DNA from: Stomorhina lunata
Lineage: Eukaryota > Arthropoda > Insecta > Diptera > Rhiniidae
Assembly: GCA_933228675.1 (NCBI GenBank)
Contig: OW121742.1
Coordinates: 39,903,255-39,967,254 of the forward strand
Direction of reading: 5' to 3'
Length of the DNA stretch: 64,000 nt
A program made the position numbers and the translations under genes. The notes beneath the pieces were generated by a model that saw only the letters and a list, made by a program, of their open reading frames with translations, did no database searches and had not been told where the DNA came from. Positions 1-10,844 of this stretch are shown here, piece by piece; position 1 is the stretch's first letter; each line of letters starts with the position of its first letter.

Positions 1-720
1 ATTGATCGTTTTATTTTGATCCAATTGTACGATGTAGGGCAGGCCCAGGTTTTCAAAAAAAAAAAAAAAGAGTACAGAAATACGTGTGATCTTATTTAAT
101 AAGCACTTCTCATTTCCAATGAGTACCCCAAAAAGAAGTCACTGGATTCCAAATCAGCACTACACTGTGGACGACTCATTAACTCAAGGTTTTGATTGAT
201 CAAAAAGTCGAGTGTGTTAACCAAATTATTCTGAACAGTATAAAATTAACAATTAATTTTTTATATGCGGGAATAAAAAGAAGTCATTGGGTTCCAAATC
301 AGCACTTCACTGCGGATGACTTATTTGATTGATCAAAAAGTCCTGAGTCTGACCCAAGTGTGTGAGCTCCCATTGTTGTGACGCAGAATGATCCGTCTTT
401 GGTGGTTGGGTTTTCCTCTTTCTCCTAATACTTTTGAAATAAATGGTTTGAATTATTCAGAATTGACCATTCTAAGTTGATCCAATGGTACGATATAGGC
501 AGGCCAAGTTAAAAAATAAAAAAAATAGCGACAAGAGCTTCAAATGAATTTTGTTGTTTTTCTTGTTTTTAAAGACATTACAAACGTCTACTGTTTACTT
601 TTGGGTCTATACGCATAGATCCATGATTCGTCACCTGTAACGATAATAAACAGATATTTTAAAGCACCGCGAATTTACAGGTAGATAAGATTTGGAATTT
701 GTAAGGTAGTCCCAAGTTTT
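1..720 (-). pseudogene. Degraded mariner (DD34D-type) transposase pieces
   Basis: Short stretches on the minus strand match mariner transposase in conceptual translation, with many stops and frameshifts. Near 600-650 is VTGDESWIY, the first catalytic Asp motif. Near 340-400 is RRIILRHNNGSSHT, where the family has HHDNASSHT, so the second catalytic Asp reads Asn. Near 265-310 is ADLEPNDFFLFP, the third Asp motif. A second copy of the third motif (ADLESSDFFL) lies near 125-175. The segment before the second motif (YIVPLDQ-like) appears near 470-500 and again at 1-50, so pieces of the element are duplicated in tandem. The element is dead. Family assignment rests on these motifs; exact ends are not visible. 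Confidence 0.75.
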
Positions 721-773
721 TATAACTTGCTTGTCGTGTGGTCGCTGGTATGTCTCTGTGTTAAATCATCTCC

Positions 774-1466
774 AACTGTTGAGCTATTTCAAAATTCTCA
801 GGCATGTCGAAAAGCTGAGTTATCTTAAAGTGCCAAACGATCTCGTACTACTGAGTCATCTTGAACTATTGAGTCATCCTAAACTACTGCGTCATCTCAA
901 ACTACTATGTTATCTAGTACTGCTGAGTCATCCTAAACGACTAAGACATCACGTACTGCTGAGTCATCCTAAACTACTGAGTTATCTCGAACCACTAAGT
1001 CATCTCGTACTGCTTAGTCATTCTAAAATACTGAGTCATCTCAAACTACTGCTTAGTCATCCTAAACTACTGAGTCATCTTAAACTACTAAGTCATCTCG
1101 TACTGCTTAGTCATCCTAAACTACTGGGTCATCTCAAACTACTTAGTCATCTCGTTCTGCTTAGTCATTCTAAATTACTTAGTCATCTCAAACTACTAGG
1201 TCATCTCGTACTGCTGAATCATCCTAAACTACTGAGTCATCTCAAACTACTAAGTCATCTCGTACTGCTGAGTCATCCTAAACTACTGAGTCATCTCAAA
1301 CTACTAAGTCATCTCGTACTGCTGAGTCATCTTAAACTAGTAAGTCATCTCAAACTACTAAGTCATCTCGCACTGCTGAGTCATCCTAAGCTACTAAGTC
1401 ATCTCAAACCGATGAGTCATATCGAACTGCTGAGTCATCTCAAATTAATGAGTCATCTTAAACAGC
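774..1466. repeat. 18-bp minisatellite with 54-bp higher-order unit
   Basis: About 38 tandem copies of an 18-bp unit of the form ctactgagtcatctcaaa. In the central part three variants (ending in aaa, aaa and gta) alternate to give a 54-bp higher-order repeat. Because 18 is a multiple of 3, the plus strand reads open as a repeated LLSHLK-like peptide from 731 to 1483. That reading frame is a by-product of the array and not a gene. Many units contain TGAGTCA. Confidence 0.93.
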
Positions 1467-2015
1467 AGATTCATCTCGTTTAGTTACTAAACTTCCCAGG
1501 TAATTAAAGGTATCTACACGTCCAATAATCTCGTTATCCACATTGATGTGTGTCAACGGGTTTGCGCCATAGCCTCCGGGCATAATCTTTGTCTTAGAAA
1601 TATTAATATCCAGACCAGCTATACGAGATTCAGCAGTGATAGCGTTAGTATTCTCTTGAAGGTGACCAGAGCTTTGGCTTAGAAGACATACGTCATCGGC
1701 GTATTCTAAGTCCTCAAGTTGTTTAAAGAGTGTCCATTGGATACCGTGTTTACCATTTAGAGCCGTGCGCATTATGTTGTCGATGACGAGGATAAAAAGT
1801 ATAGGTGATAAAATACATCCTTGCCTTAATCCAGTAGTAACATCGAACGGATCTGATAGTTTACCCTTGTGTAGGACTCGACATTTAAAATCAACGTACA
1901 TTGTCCGTATTAAGCCACTACTACTTGGCTCGCTTGCTCGTCTATCCACATTATCTTGTCCCTTCTTGTAGACTTCTTTATTTTATTGGATATATCACGA
2001 TATGTTGCAGTGAGA
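1458..2015 (-). pseudogene. RTE-type LINE reverse transcriptase fragment
   Basis: The open stretch 1949-1458 (minus) encodes the middle and end of a non-LTR reverse transcriptase: GLRQGCILSP, then LEDLEYADD (catalytic YADD box), then INISKTKIM and FNYLGSLVT. This order and wording match RTE-clade elements such as schistosome SR2. At about 1935-2015, in a different frame, is a piece resembling the linker between endonuclease and RT (STRRDKIMWIDEQAS). The first RT motifs are therefore missing and the two parts are out of frame: an internal deletion. The fragment ends exactly where the 18-bp minisatellite begins. Confidence 0.8.
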
Positions 2016-2750
2016 ACTCCATTATCTCCATTTTCATTTAGCATTGCATTTTTTTAAGGTTCTGCGTTTTTTAGGGGGGCCGTTTTTATTCTAATTTTAG
2101 CTTTTTCATAGTAATTGTTTATTCCAGGTGTGAGTTACTAGCTCGACGTTCTAAGCGATATTTTTATAGTTTCTAAGGGAGAACACGCAACACTTGTAAG
2201 CTCACTACATTGATGGGTGTTAACGTAGTTCCCCGGGTGATATCACGAGGAGGTCAGTGTCCACAGTTGAGATAAAGAGCCAACAAGATAAGTCTGGGCT
2301 TACCAAGTTTAGACCAATCAGAAACCGTTACTTGGTATCCAACATCCCCTACATTACCCACATTACCTGCACATTTTTTAAGAATCGATTTAAATGGAGT
2401 TTTAAAATATTTTCCTTGATATCTCGGAGATATTTTCCTTGATATCTCGGAAATATTTTCTTTGATATTTCGTTCAAACGGATCCGTGGAAGCACAACAT
2501 TGGTATCATGTAGAGAGTTAAATAATATTTTAATCGGACAAAAACTAAAATTTTCTAAAAAGCTATACCACATTACGCGCACTCTCTATATAAGCCTTAG
2601 GTTATAGTCAAACAATATAAAAAGTTATTTTTGTGTTTTCAACCCCAATTATGATTGCAAAACTCTACTCCATTAATTTTTGAGCATATGCAAATTATTT
2701 TCACTGAAAAATTATCTTTATTTGACAAAAATTTTCATTGAATTTTTGAT
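2016..2750. other. AT-rich intergenic DNA with small repeats
   Basis: No gene seen. It holds a 23-bp unit (ttccttgatatctcgg core) repeated about three times at 2412-2480, and two stretches resembling the dispersed motif ggtaatgtggtatacc in reverse orientation (about 2350-2375 and 2565-2580). Confidence 0.6.
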
Positions 2751-2757
2751 GAATTTG

Positions 2758-3045
2758 AACAAAAATAACTTTTATTTCTGCTCAAAAAAATAAAAGTCAA
2801 AAAATAACTTTTATTTCTGCTCGAAAAAATAAAAGTCAAAAAATAACTTTTATTCATGCTCGAAATAATAAAAGTCAAAAATAACTGTTATTTTTGCTCG
2901 AAAAAATAATAGTTCAAAAATAGCTTTTATTTTTGCTTGAACAAATAAAAGTAAAAAATAACTGTTGTTTTTTATTGAAAAAATAAAAGTCAAAAAATAA
3001 CTTTTATTTCTGCTCGAAAAAATAAAAGTCACAAAATAACTTTCC
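2758..3045. repeat. 38-40 bp tandem repeat
   Basis: About seven imperfect units, each holding aataacttttattt followed by aataaaagtcaaa, so every unit contains a short inverted repeat (acttttat / ataaaagt). Spacing between successive aataact words is 38-40 bp. The minus-strand open frame of 60 codons across it is a by-product. Confidence 0.85.
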
Positions 3046-3195
3046 CTGATTATAGGTATACCACATTACCCACACTTCCTCTTTAAGACTTTAGTGTAGT
3101 AGATGTTTTGATATATTTCTCCTATCAGGATATAATTACATTATTCGGGATATAATTATATTATCCGATGACACTTAAGTCTTAAATAGGAAGTG

Positions 3196-3732
3196 CGAGC
3201 CCTTAGATTTAAATAATCGTAAACGACATTTCATTAAATATCTCTTAAACTATTAGAGATAGCGTAGTACAGTAAGCATATTTTTCTTTCTTTCTTAAGT
3301 AGTTTTCGAACGTTTAAAAATGTTTTCGATAGGTTTATATTTCCGAAAGTTATACTGACCAATAGGTTTTACATACAATGGTGCTCAACTTCGGCCCACT
3401 GTAGAGGACACTGTGCTTAAAATAGACATATTTTTAAAAATGGGTCTAAAACCCTGACTACACATTGGCAGATTTCTTCATATTGCGCCACAATCCGCCC
3501 AGTAGTTTAAAAGTTATTGAAGTAAAACTAAAACACTTCATATACAATACTTTGCACCATAACTTCTAAACTATTTGGAAAAAGTTTAATTAGTTTGTCG
3601 AAAGTAGCAAACTAACAAATAACAAAAATATTATGTACCAAAACATTCCCCGTTTTTGTTTAATAAAGACTTTTTGTCGCTTACAATCAATATTTTTCCT
3701 GTCGCTTGCGATCCTTTAAATCTAAGGGCTCG
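3196..3732. mobile_element. Small non-autonomous TIR element (MITE-like)
   Basis: An exact 18-bp inverted repeat, cgagcccttagatttaaa at 3196-3213 and its reverse complement at 3715-3732, bounds 537 bp of non-coding DNA. Size and perfect terminal repeats suggest a MITE. I cannot identify a clear target-site duplication, so superfamily is unknown. Confidence 0.55.
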
Positions 3733-4374
3733 ATATCTTCGTTAGAGAAATTTAGTATTGAGACGTTGCTATAAATTGTTTGATGCTAAAAATTTTTTTA
3801 CTTAATATATCCAATTTTTTAAAGTCAATATAATTGAAAGTTTTTATTAAACCATTATTTCTTTATATAAGTTTTTCTACTTTAAACAAACATTTACCAA
3901 ATTTAAGTTTTTTGCTTCCTACAAATTTGAATACTCGTACAAAAAAAAAAAAAAACTATTCCTTTCATGCATATAACAAGATTTTTATATTATAAAAATA
4001 GAAATCTACAAAATCCCTACTTTAATATTTTTCAAATATTGACTGACCCAGTCTGATGCCATGAAAACCAAAAAAAGAAAGAAATGTTGCCAACAAAAAC
4101 GACATGAAGAAGAAGTTCTAATATATAAAACAAAGTTGGCTGTCGTTTATCCTTGAAATCTCCTCTGCTTTAACGATGAGACGAAAGAGCATCACTAGCA
4201 TCATCATCTTTAAAATTGGATGAAAATATGAAAATGTAAAAGAAAAACTACACCCACCACTTAAACAAAAAATGAAAGTGGAATTAAAATGAAAAAATAA
4301 TAAAGTAAAAAAAGTGTTTTTGTATTTCCTTTATACAGTAGAGATGAATTTTGTTGGTTGTTCACGAAGAAAAA
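3733..4374. other. AT-rich intergenic DNA, no gene seen
   Basis: Contains poly-A runs and no recognisable motif. The minus-strand frame at 4261-4443 is low-complexity and has no family resemblance. Confidence 0.6.
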
Positions 4375-4879
4375 AAAAACAAGTAAGAAAGTGCTATAGT
4401 AGGTCAAGCCCGACCATACGATACCCTTCACCACTAAGGTCAAAGGTGTTCTTTTTCCATTATAAAGTCAAATATTTGCTAAATTTTGCCATCATACAAA
4501 CATATTCTCAAAACTTATACATTTAAGCTGTTTCCGTCATTTAGATTTATATGAGAGCTAGGGTCAAATGTGGACCGATTATCTCGAAATTTGGTAAATT
4601 GATTACAGTTATTACAAAAATTATGTGTGCATAAAATAAACTTAAAATTTTTTAATTTTGTCTCATTTAGTGCGTTTTGAGAAAAGAGTTTGTATGGGAG
4701 CTATGGTCAAATGTGGACCGAAATTTGGTACAGTGATTTAAGTTTACAGTACCTGGTAGACCGAGCCTTGCTCGGAGCTTTATGATAAGCATTTTGAGGA
4801 AAATTTTAAAATTTTTATATATTTTATATTATAAAGTGCTAAAATAAATTTAGAGGAAAGACATTGTAGAAATATTCAG

Positions 4880-5560
4880 TTAATTTTGAATTATTTGATT
4901 TATTTTGTCCGACCAACACATAGTTTGCATAGTTTACAGTTTAACTCATTTTGAATAATTTTGGAAATTATTCATATCAACAGAAACCTCTGTCGACTCA
5001 TGCGCAACAACTTTGCTAAAGATTATAGTCTGATCAAATGCACAGTTTACGATTTAATTCATTTTGAGTAGTTTTCTGTGGCGCCACCTGTCGGACTTTG
5101 CTTATTCCAATTCATAAAACTTCTTCGGCTTATCCGTAACAACTTTGCTGAAGATTATAGCATGATTAAATGTACAGCATACGATTAAATTGACTTTGAG
5201 TAAATTTCAGTAGCGCCACCTGTCGAAATTTCTTCATACCAACTAAGAAACCTTCGTCGGCTCATGTGCAACAACTTTGCTAAAGATTGTAGCATGATTA
5301 AATGTACAGATTACGATTAAATTGACTTTGAGTAAGTTTCTGTAGCGCCACCTGTCGGAAATTATTCATACCAACTAAAAAGTCTTCGTCGGCTCATGCG
5401 CTACAACTTTGCTAAAGATCATAGCATGATCAAATGTACAGTTTACGATTTAATTAATTTTTAGTAATTTTCAGTGGCGCCATCTGTCGGAAATTAGTCT
5501 TATCAACTTTAAAACCTTAGCCGGCTTATCCGCAACATCTTCGCTAAAGAGCATAAAGAG
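4880..5560. repeat. 132-bp tandem repeat, about five copies
   Basis: The word caacaactttgctaaag or a close variant recurs at 5005, 5137, 5269, 5401 and 5533, exactly 132 bp apart. Each unit also carries gcgccacctgtcgg and gattaaatgtacag-type words. Copies differ at scattered positions, so the array is old, but its period is undisturbed. Confidence 0.92.
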
Positions 5561-5835
5561 TTCCATATGTATATTTGGTACTTATTTGGTGCCAATTGAA
5601 TTCGGTACATTTTTTTAAAACGCATTTAACATAATGTATAATGTTAATATTCATATTACTTTGGAGATGTTAAGTTATCATTTTATCCCTTTTTTACCCA
5701 TTTTGGCTCCAAAATCAAAAAAGTACCAAATACGTGTTTCATGTTTTTTTTACATCTATTGATTGCAGTACCAAGTTTCTTTCTATATTCTTTAGTTTAA
5801 AATATAAGAGTGGGTTAAAAAGGTGCCAAAAAAAC

Positions 5836-6275
<440 letters not shown>

Positions 6276-7202
6276 TTGCTCGTTTAAGAATATAAGATAA
6301 GCAATATTTGTTTAAAATTTCATGAAAAAATATTGATTTTTGTGCCCAATATATCAATTCCGGGAAGCATTTTGCCGAATTTGAATAGCCATGGTCCCAT
6401 TATCAAAAAAATGATCTGTGTCAAATTTCATTAAATTATCTTTAGATTTCCATAGTTACCTGTAGTTGGATTACAAGGTTTATATGGGGGTCCAGCCTAG
6501 GGTTGCCAGCCAGGCTGGATTAGACTGGAATGTCCAGCTTTTTTAGTGCTTGTCCAGTGTCAAGCTAAAATTAAATTTGTCCAGCTGAAAAGTGAAGAAT
6601 TGAAATTTTTTGAATATTTTTTTGAAAACGCAATAAAAACTTTCGCAAAGTAGTAACGTTACTTAAATGGCATATTTTAAAGCATATTTTACAATTTGAT
6701 GCGCTTCAATCATTTACATATTCTCTAATTCGTAGGTCAAGCGTTGAAAGATTTTCCTCTAATTGGCCTTTTTATCGAATTTTTGGACGTCCTCATTTAC
6801 GAGTTCATTCAGTATCGTTTTAGAGTTACTGGAGTATTTGCATAAATTCGCACAACATGTCCCAGCCAACCAGACGGTGCTGTTTAATGCGTTTCACTAT
6901 GTCGATGTCCAGACGGACGGATGGACGGACATCGCTAAATCGACTCACAAAGTGATTCTAAGCCTATTGGTATACTAAAAGATGGGTTTAAGACAAATAT
7001 TTCTATGCGTTACATACATCAGCACAAACTTATAATACCCTTTCTTCTTATGGTGGTGAAGGGTATAAAAATATAAAATCTCATAGAACATTTTAAGGCA
7101 TACAAATGTTTTATTAATTAATTTTTCTAAAGATTCCCATTCAACAAAATTTCTATTTTCCCAACTTAACACAGGCCAAAATATTAAATAATTAAATTGA
7201 TA

Positions 7203-7955
7203 ATGGGTGTTTTTTTAGAGGTATAGAACTTCGAATTGAAATAAAACACAAGAAAATCGTTTTAATGTCCATCAATTTGGCTTTATTGGAAGGATAATTT
7301 TATGCCATTAATGTTTAAATATGATTTCGGGCATGTGGCCGCCGCGGCTGGCTCGAATAAAGCCAATTCTACAGGTCCAATTTTCAACTACTTTTTCGAG
7401 CATATGGGGCCGTATGTTGGCAATAACGCCACGAATGTTGGCTTCCAAGTCCCCTAACGTTTCTGGTTTGTTGGCGTAGACGAGCGACTTCACATATACC
7501 CAAAGAAAATAATCCAGTGGTGTCAAATCGCACGATCTTGGTGGCCAATTGACAGGTCCATTCCGCGAAATTATGCGCTCATCGAATGTTTCCTTCAATA
7601 AATCAATTGTGACGTGCGCTGTGTGGCGTGTAGCGCCGTCTTGTTGGAACCACAACTCATCCACATTCATGCTATCCAATTGGGGAACAAAATAGTCGGT
7701 TATAACCGAATTAATTGCTCTGATGGACGATTATGTCGACCATAAAATGGACGGAGCTTGCGGTAAACTTCGCGAACTGAACCATTATTTTCGAAATAAA
7801 TTTGCACGATTTGCAAGCGTTGTTCTTTTGTCAACCTGTTCATGATGAAATATCAAACCAAACTAAATATTAATCACTTGACAGCTGACAAAATGGCCGC
7901 CAGTTAAAAAAGTGATGCCAACTTAAAGTTCTATACCTCAATAAAAAACACCCGA
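7203..7955 (-). mobile_element. Internally deleted DD41D (rosa-like) mariner
   Basis: 753 bp between TA dinucleotides at 7201-7202 and 7956-7957. The ends form roughly 29-bp inverted repeats (gggtgttttt...aggtatagaactt). The minus strand keeps the first about 45 codons of the transposase (MNRLTKEQR, from 7842) and then jumps to the C-terminal third. That part holds QQDGATRHTA with the second catalytic Asp and CDLTPLDYFLW with the third, 41 residues apart. The region with the first Asp is deleted, and the junction near 7705 gives a stop and a frame change. Sequence is close to the full copy at 17858-19159, so this is its non-autonomous derivative. Confidence 0.9.
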
Positions 7956-7957
7956 TA

Positions 7958-8667
7958 TTAAAGCCTTAAATTGATTGTCGTTGCTACATTTAAAAGGATT
8001 TAGCTCATTGAAGTGTTTAAGTAAAATGCTATAAAAGGATATGACTGACGACTCTACTAAATTCTCTATAATTTTGTATTTTAATATTCGTAATATTCGT
8101 TATATATTTGAGACTGGAGGCAACTTGTAGTTATTTTTTATATGTCTATTTGTGTTTATAGAAAAGGACACTTAAGTATGATTTAAAGAATTCTTTACCT
8201 CGAGCACTGTGTGTTATAGACTCAGCCATTTTTATGACATGACAATAAATGTCGCCGTTTTTGGGAGGGTTTGTAATAAAGTAAATTATATATGATTTTC
8301 CATTTGAAATGTTTAGCAAAGTCAAGGCTACAATTTGAAGTTTAGTATTTGTGTTATGGCCCAATAAAATGTGGGAAATTGGATAACATAAAAATGATTT
8401 CCGAACATTTTGCTCAAAATTATATTACTTTTACTCAGACTATGGATTTCTATTCCGTATTTTTTTCTGTCCTATGCTCTGACAGCGTTCATATACTTTG
8501 ACTATAATCAGGTTCTAGATTTATGATAAATATCTTCTAATAGTCAAATTGGCATTCTACCTTAAACATTCAAGGATTCTGTTTTCCTAAATTCAACATC
8601 AGACCTAGATAGGCGCAGATCTCTTATCGAGACGGCTAAGTGAAGTAAGTGTTAATAATGTGGTATA
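7958..8667. other. AT-rich intergenic DNA, no gene seen
   Basis: No recognisable coding or repeat structure, apart from the word aatgtggtata just before the foldback element. The 72-codon minus frame at 8146-8364 shows no family resemblance. Confidence 0.55.
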
Positions 8668-10789
8668 CAGGGGTGTCATAGAAACCAAGTCAGTTTTTAA
8701 ATTTCTCGGTTTTGAAAACTAATACTGGTTATATTTGGTGTCATGAAACCAAGTCGGTTTTGTTATTATTGGTTTTAAATCAAACAAAATGTTCGAATCA
8801 ATCAGGGGTGTCATAGAAACCAATTTCATTGGTATTGGTTTTGAAAACGACAAAAAAATTAAATTGGTGTCATGAATTCCAATATTAATGTTCGAACTAC
8901 ATTTTCTATTGGTTTTATGTGTCACAGAAAATAATATTATTATTTTAGTATTGGAAATAAACCAAGCAACTTACAGTTAACAGATTTCATTTCAAAATTG
9001 GTATATCTATTTAAAACAAAGGCGTTACTGACCAGCTAGTGACTTTTTTCTATTTAAAGATCCACTAAGAACGGATTTTTGATAATTCGGCCTTGTGGGG
9101 ATAAAAAAGGGTAAATTATATGATTCCCAAACTAAAAACAATAAAACTAAAATTTAAATCGAGTTTGGATCAGCTACAAAAATAACAGTACAAGTGGTAA
9201 GTAATTTTCGAAAAAAAGGGGAGAAAAAGAGAAAATTTTTTGTTGGTACTTTTTAGCTTTAATTTTCAAATAAAAAGAGATGGGTGAAAAGTTTACATAG
9301 AATTTTTTATCATGTAATAAGATAAAAGCAAGTTTTGGTACTTTTTTGTGTCTTTTTAATCAATGAACCTTATCGACAAACATAAAAAATTTAAAAAATG
9401 GGGAAAATTGTAAGGCTAGAATATTCTTTGTGTAAAGGTACTGGCGAAGCAAATGCAATTTAACGGATATCCCATGTAAGTGACAATTGTGCTATGATTG
9501 GCTGTGGTTTGTTTCTTGGTGTAGGTAGATTAAATTTTTTTCAGTCCGCAATTCGGTCATTCCGTTATTTTGGGGTATACAAGCTTCATTTGTCCAAACA
9601 GCAGCGTTTTTTTTTATACCTATACCACAAAATTTTTCTTCAAATTATTTTTAAATAATTTTTATTTTTTATTTGATTTTTGATGTTTCACAAAAAATTC
9701 AAATGAAATAATAAACAATTGATTCGAACATTTTGTTTGATTTCAAACCAATAATAACAAAACCGACTTGGTTTCATGACACCAAATAATACCAGTATTG
9801 GTTTTCAAAACCGAGAAATTTAAAAACCGACTTGGTTTCTATGACACCCCTGAATAGTTTATTATTTCATTTGAAATTTTTTTGAAACATCAAAAATCAA
9901 ATAAAAAAATAAAATAAAAATTATTTGAAGAAAAACTTTCAGTTTTTTGCGATGTTTGTGGTATAGATATAAAGCAAACGCTGCTATTTGAATAAATGAA
10001 GCTTGTATACCCCAACATCATGAAATGACCGAATTGCGGACTGGAAAAAATGTAATCTACCTACACCAAGAAACCAACCACAGTCAATCAAAGGACGATT
10101 GTCACTTACATGGGATATCCGTTAAATTGATATGCATTTGCTTCGTCAGTACCTTTACACAAAGAATAGCCTTACAATTTTCCCCATTTTTGAAATTTTT
10201 TATGTTTGTCGAAAAGGTTCATTGATTTCAAAGACACAAAAAAGTACCAAAACTTGCTTTTATCTTATTACATGATAACAAATTCTATGTAAACTTTTCA
10301 CCCATCTCTTTTTATTTGAAAGTTAAAGCTAAAAAGTATCAAACAAATTTTTCTCTTTTTCTCCCCTTTTTTTTCGAAAATTACTTACCACTTGTACTGT
10401 TATTTTTGTAGCTGATCTAACCTCGATTTAAATTTTAGTTCTATTGTTTTTAGTTTGGGAATCATATCGTTACTGAATTTACCCTTTTTATCCCCCACAA
10501 GGCAGAATTATCAAAAATAGGTTCTTAGTGGATCTTTAAATCGAAAAAGCCACCAGCTGGTCAGTAACGCCTTTGTTTTAAATAGATATACCAATTTTGA
10601 AATGAAATCTGTTAACTGTAAGTTGCTTGGCTTATTTCCAATACTAAACCAATAATATTATTTTCTGTGACACATAAAACCAATAGAAAATGTAGTTCGA
10701 ACATTAACATTGGAATTCATGACACCAATTTAATTTTTTTGTCGTTTTCAAAACCAATACCAATGAAATTGGTTTCTATGGCACCCCTG
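8668..10789. mobile_element. Interleaved foldback (long inverted repeat) element
   Basis: Four blocks in the order T, A, T', A'. T is 8668-8799 (132 bp) and T' is its reverse complement at 9721-9852. A is 8803-9720 (918 bp) and A' is its reverse complement at 9853-10789. T and A both begin caggggtgtcatagaaacca, so both T...T' and A...A' look like elements with terminal inverted repeats. The whole can fold into a hairpin with arms of over 900 bp and T' as the loop. No transposase is visible, and the 66-codon frame at 10025 lies inside A' without resemblance to a protein. The long arms recall Foldback/Galileo-type elements, but superfamily is not established. Confidence 0.85.
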
Positions 10790-10844
10790 ATAAGTTGGTA
10801 ATGTAGTATAGTAATTTTTTTGCTTAAACTGACAATTTAATAAA

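Noticed and set aside
731..1483. 250-codon plus-strand open frame rich in LLSHLK
   Set aside because: It is the translation of an 18-bp minisatellite; a repeat length divisible by 3 keeps a frame open by chance, and there is no domain or sensible context.
6763..6978. 71-codon plus frame considered as a transposase piece
   Set aside because: It crosses the boundary between an insertion and the interspersed repeat, and I could not match it to hAT or any other transposase.
10025..10225. 66-codon frame in the foldback arm as a gene
   Set aside because: The mirrored arm (about 9440-9610) does not keep the frame open, and the peptide resembles no family.
9061..10500. Foldback as a microRNA or hairpin-RNA locus
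   Set aside because: The arms are far too long for a miRNA precursor. A long-hairpin siRNA locus is possible, but nothing in the sequence shows transcription.
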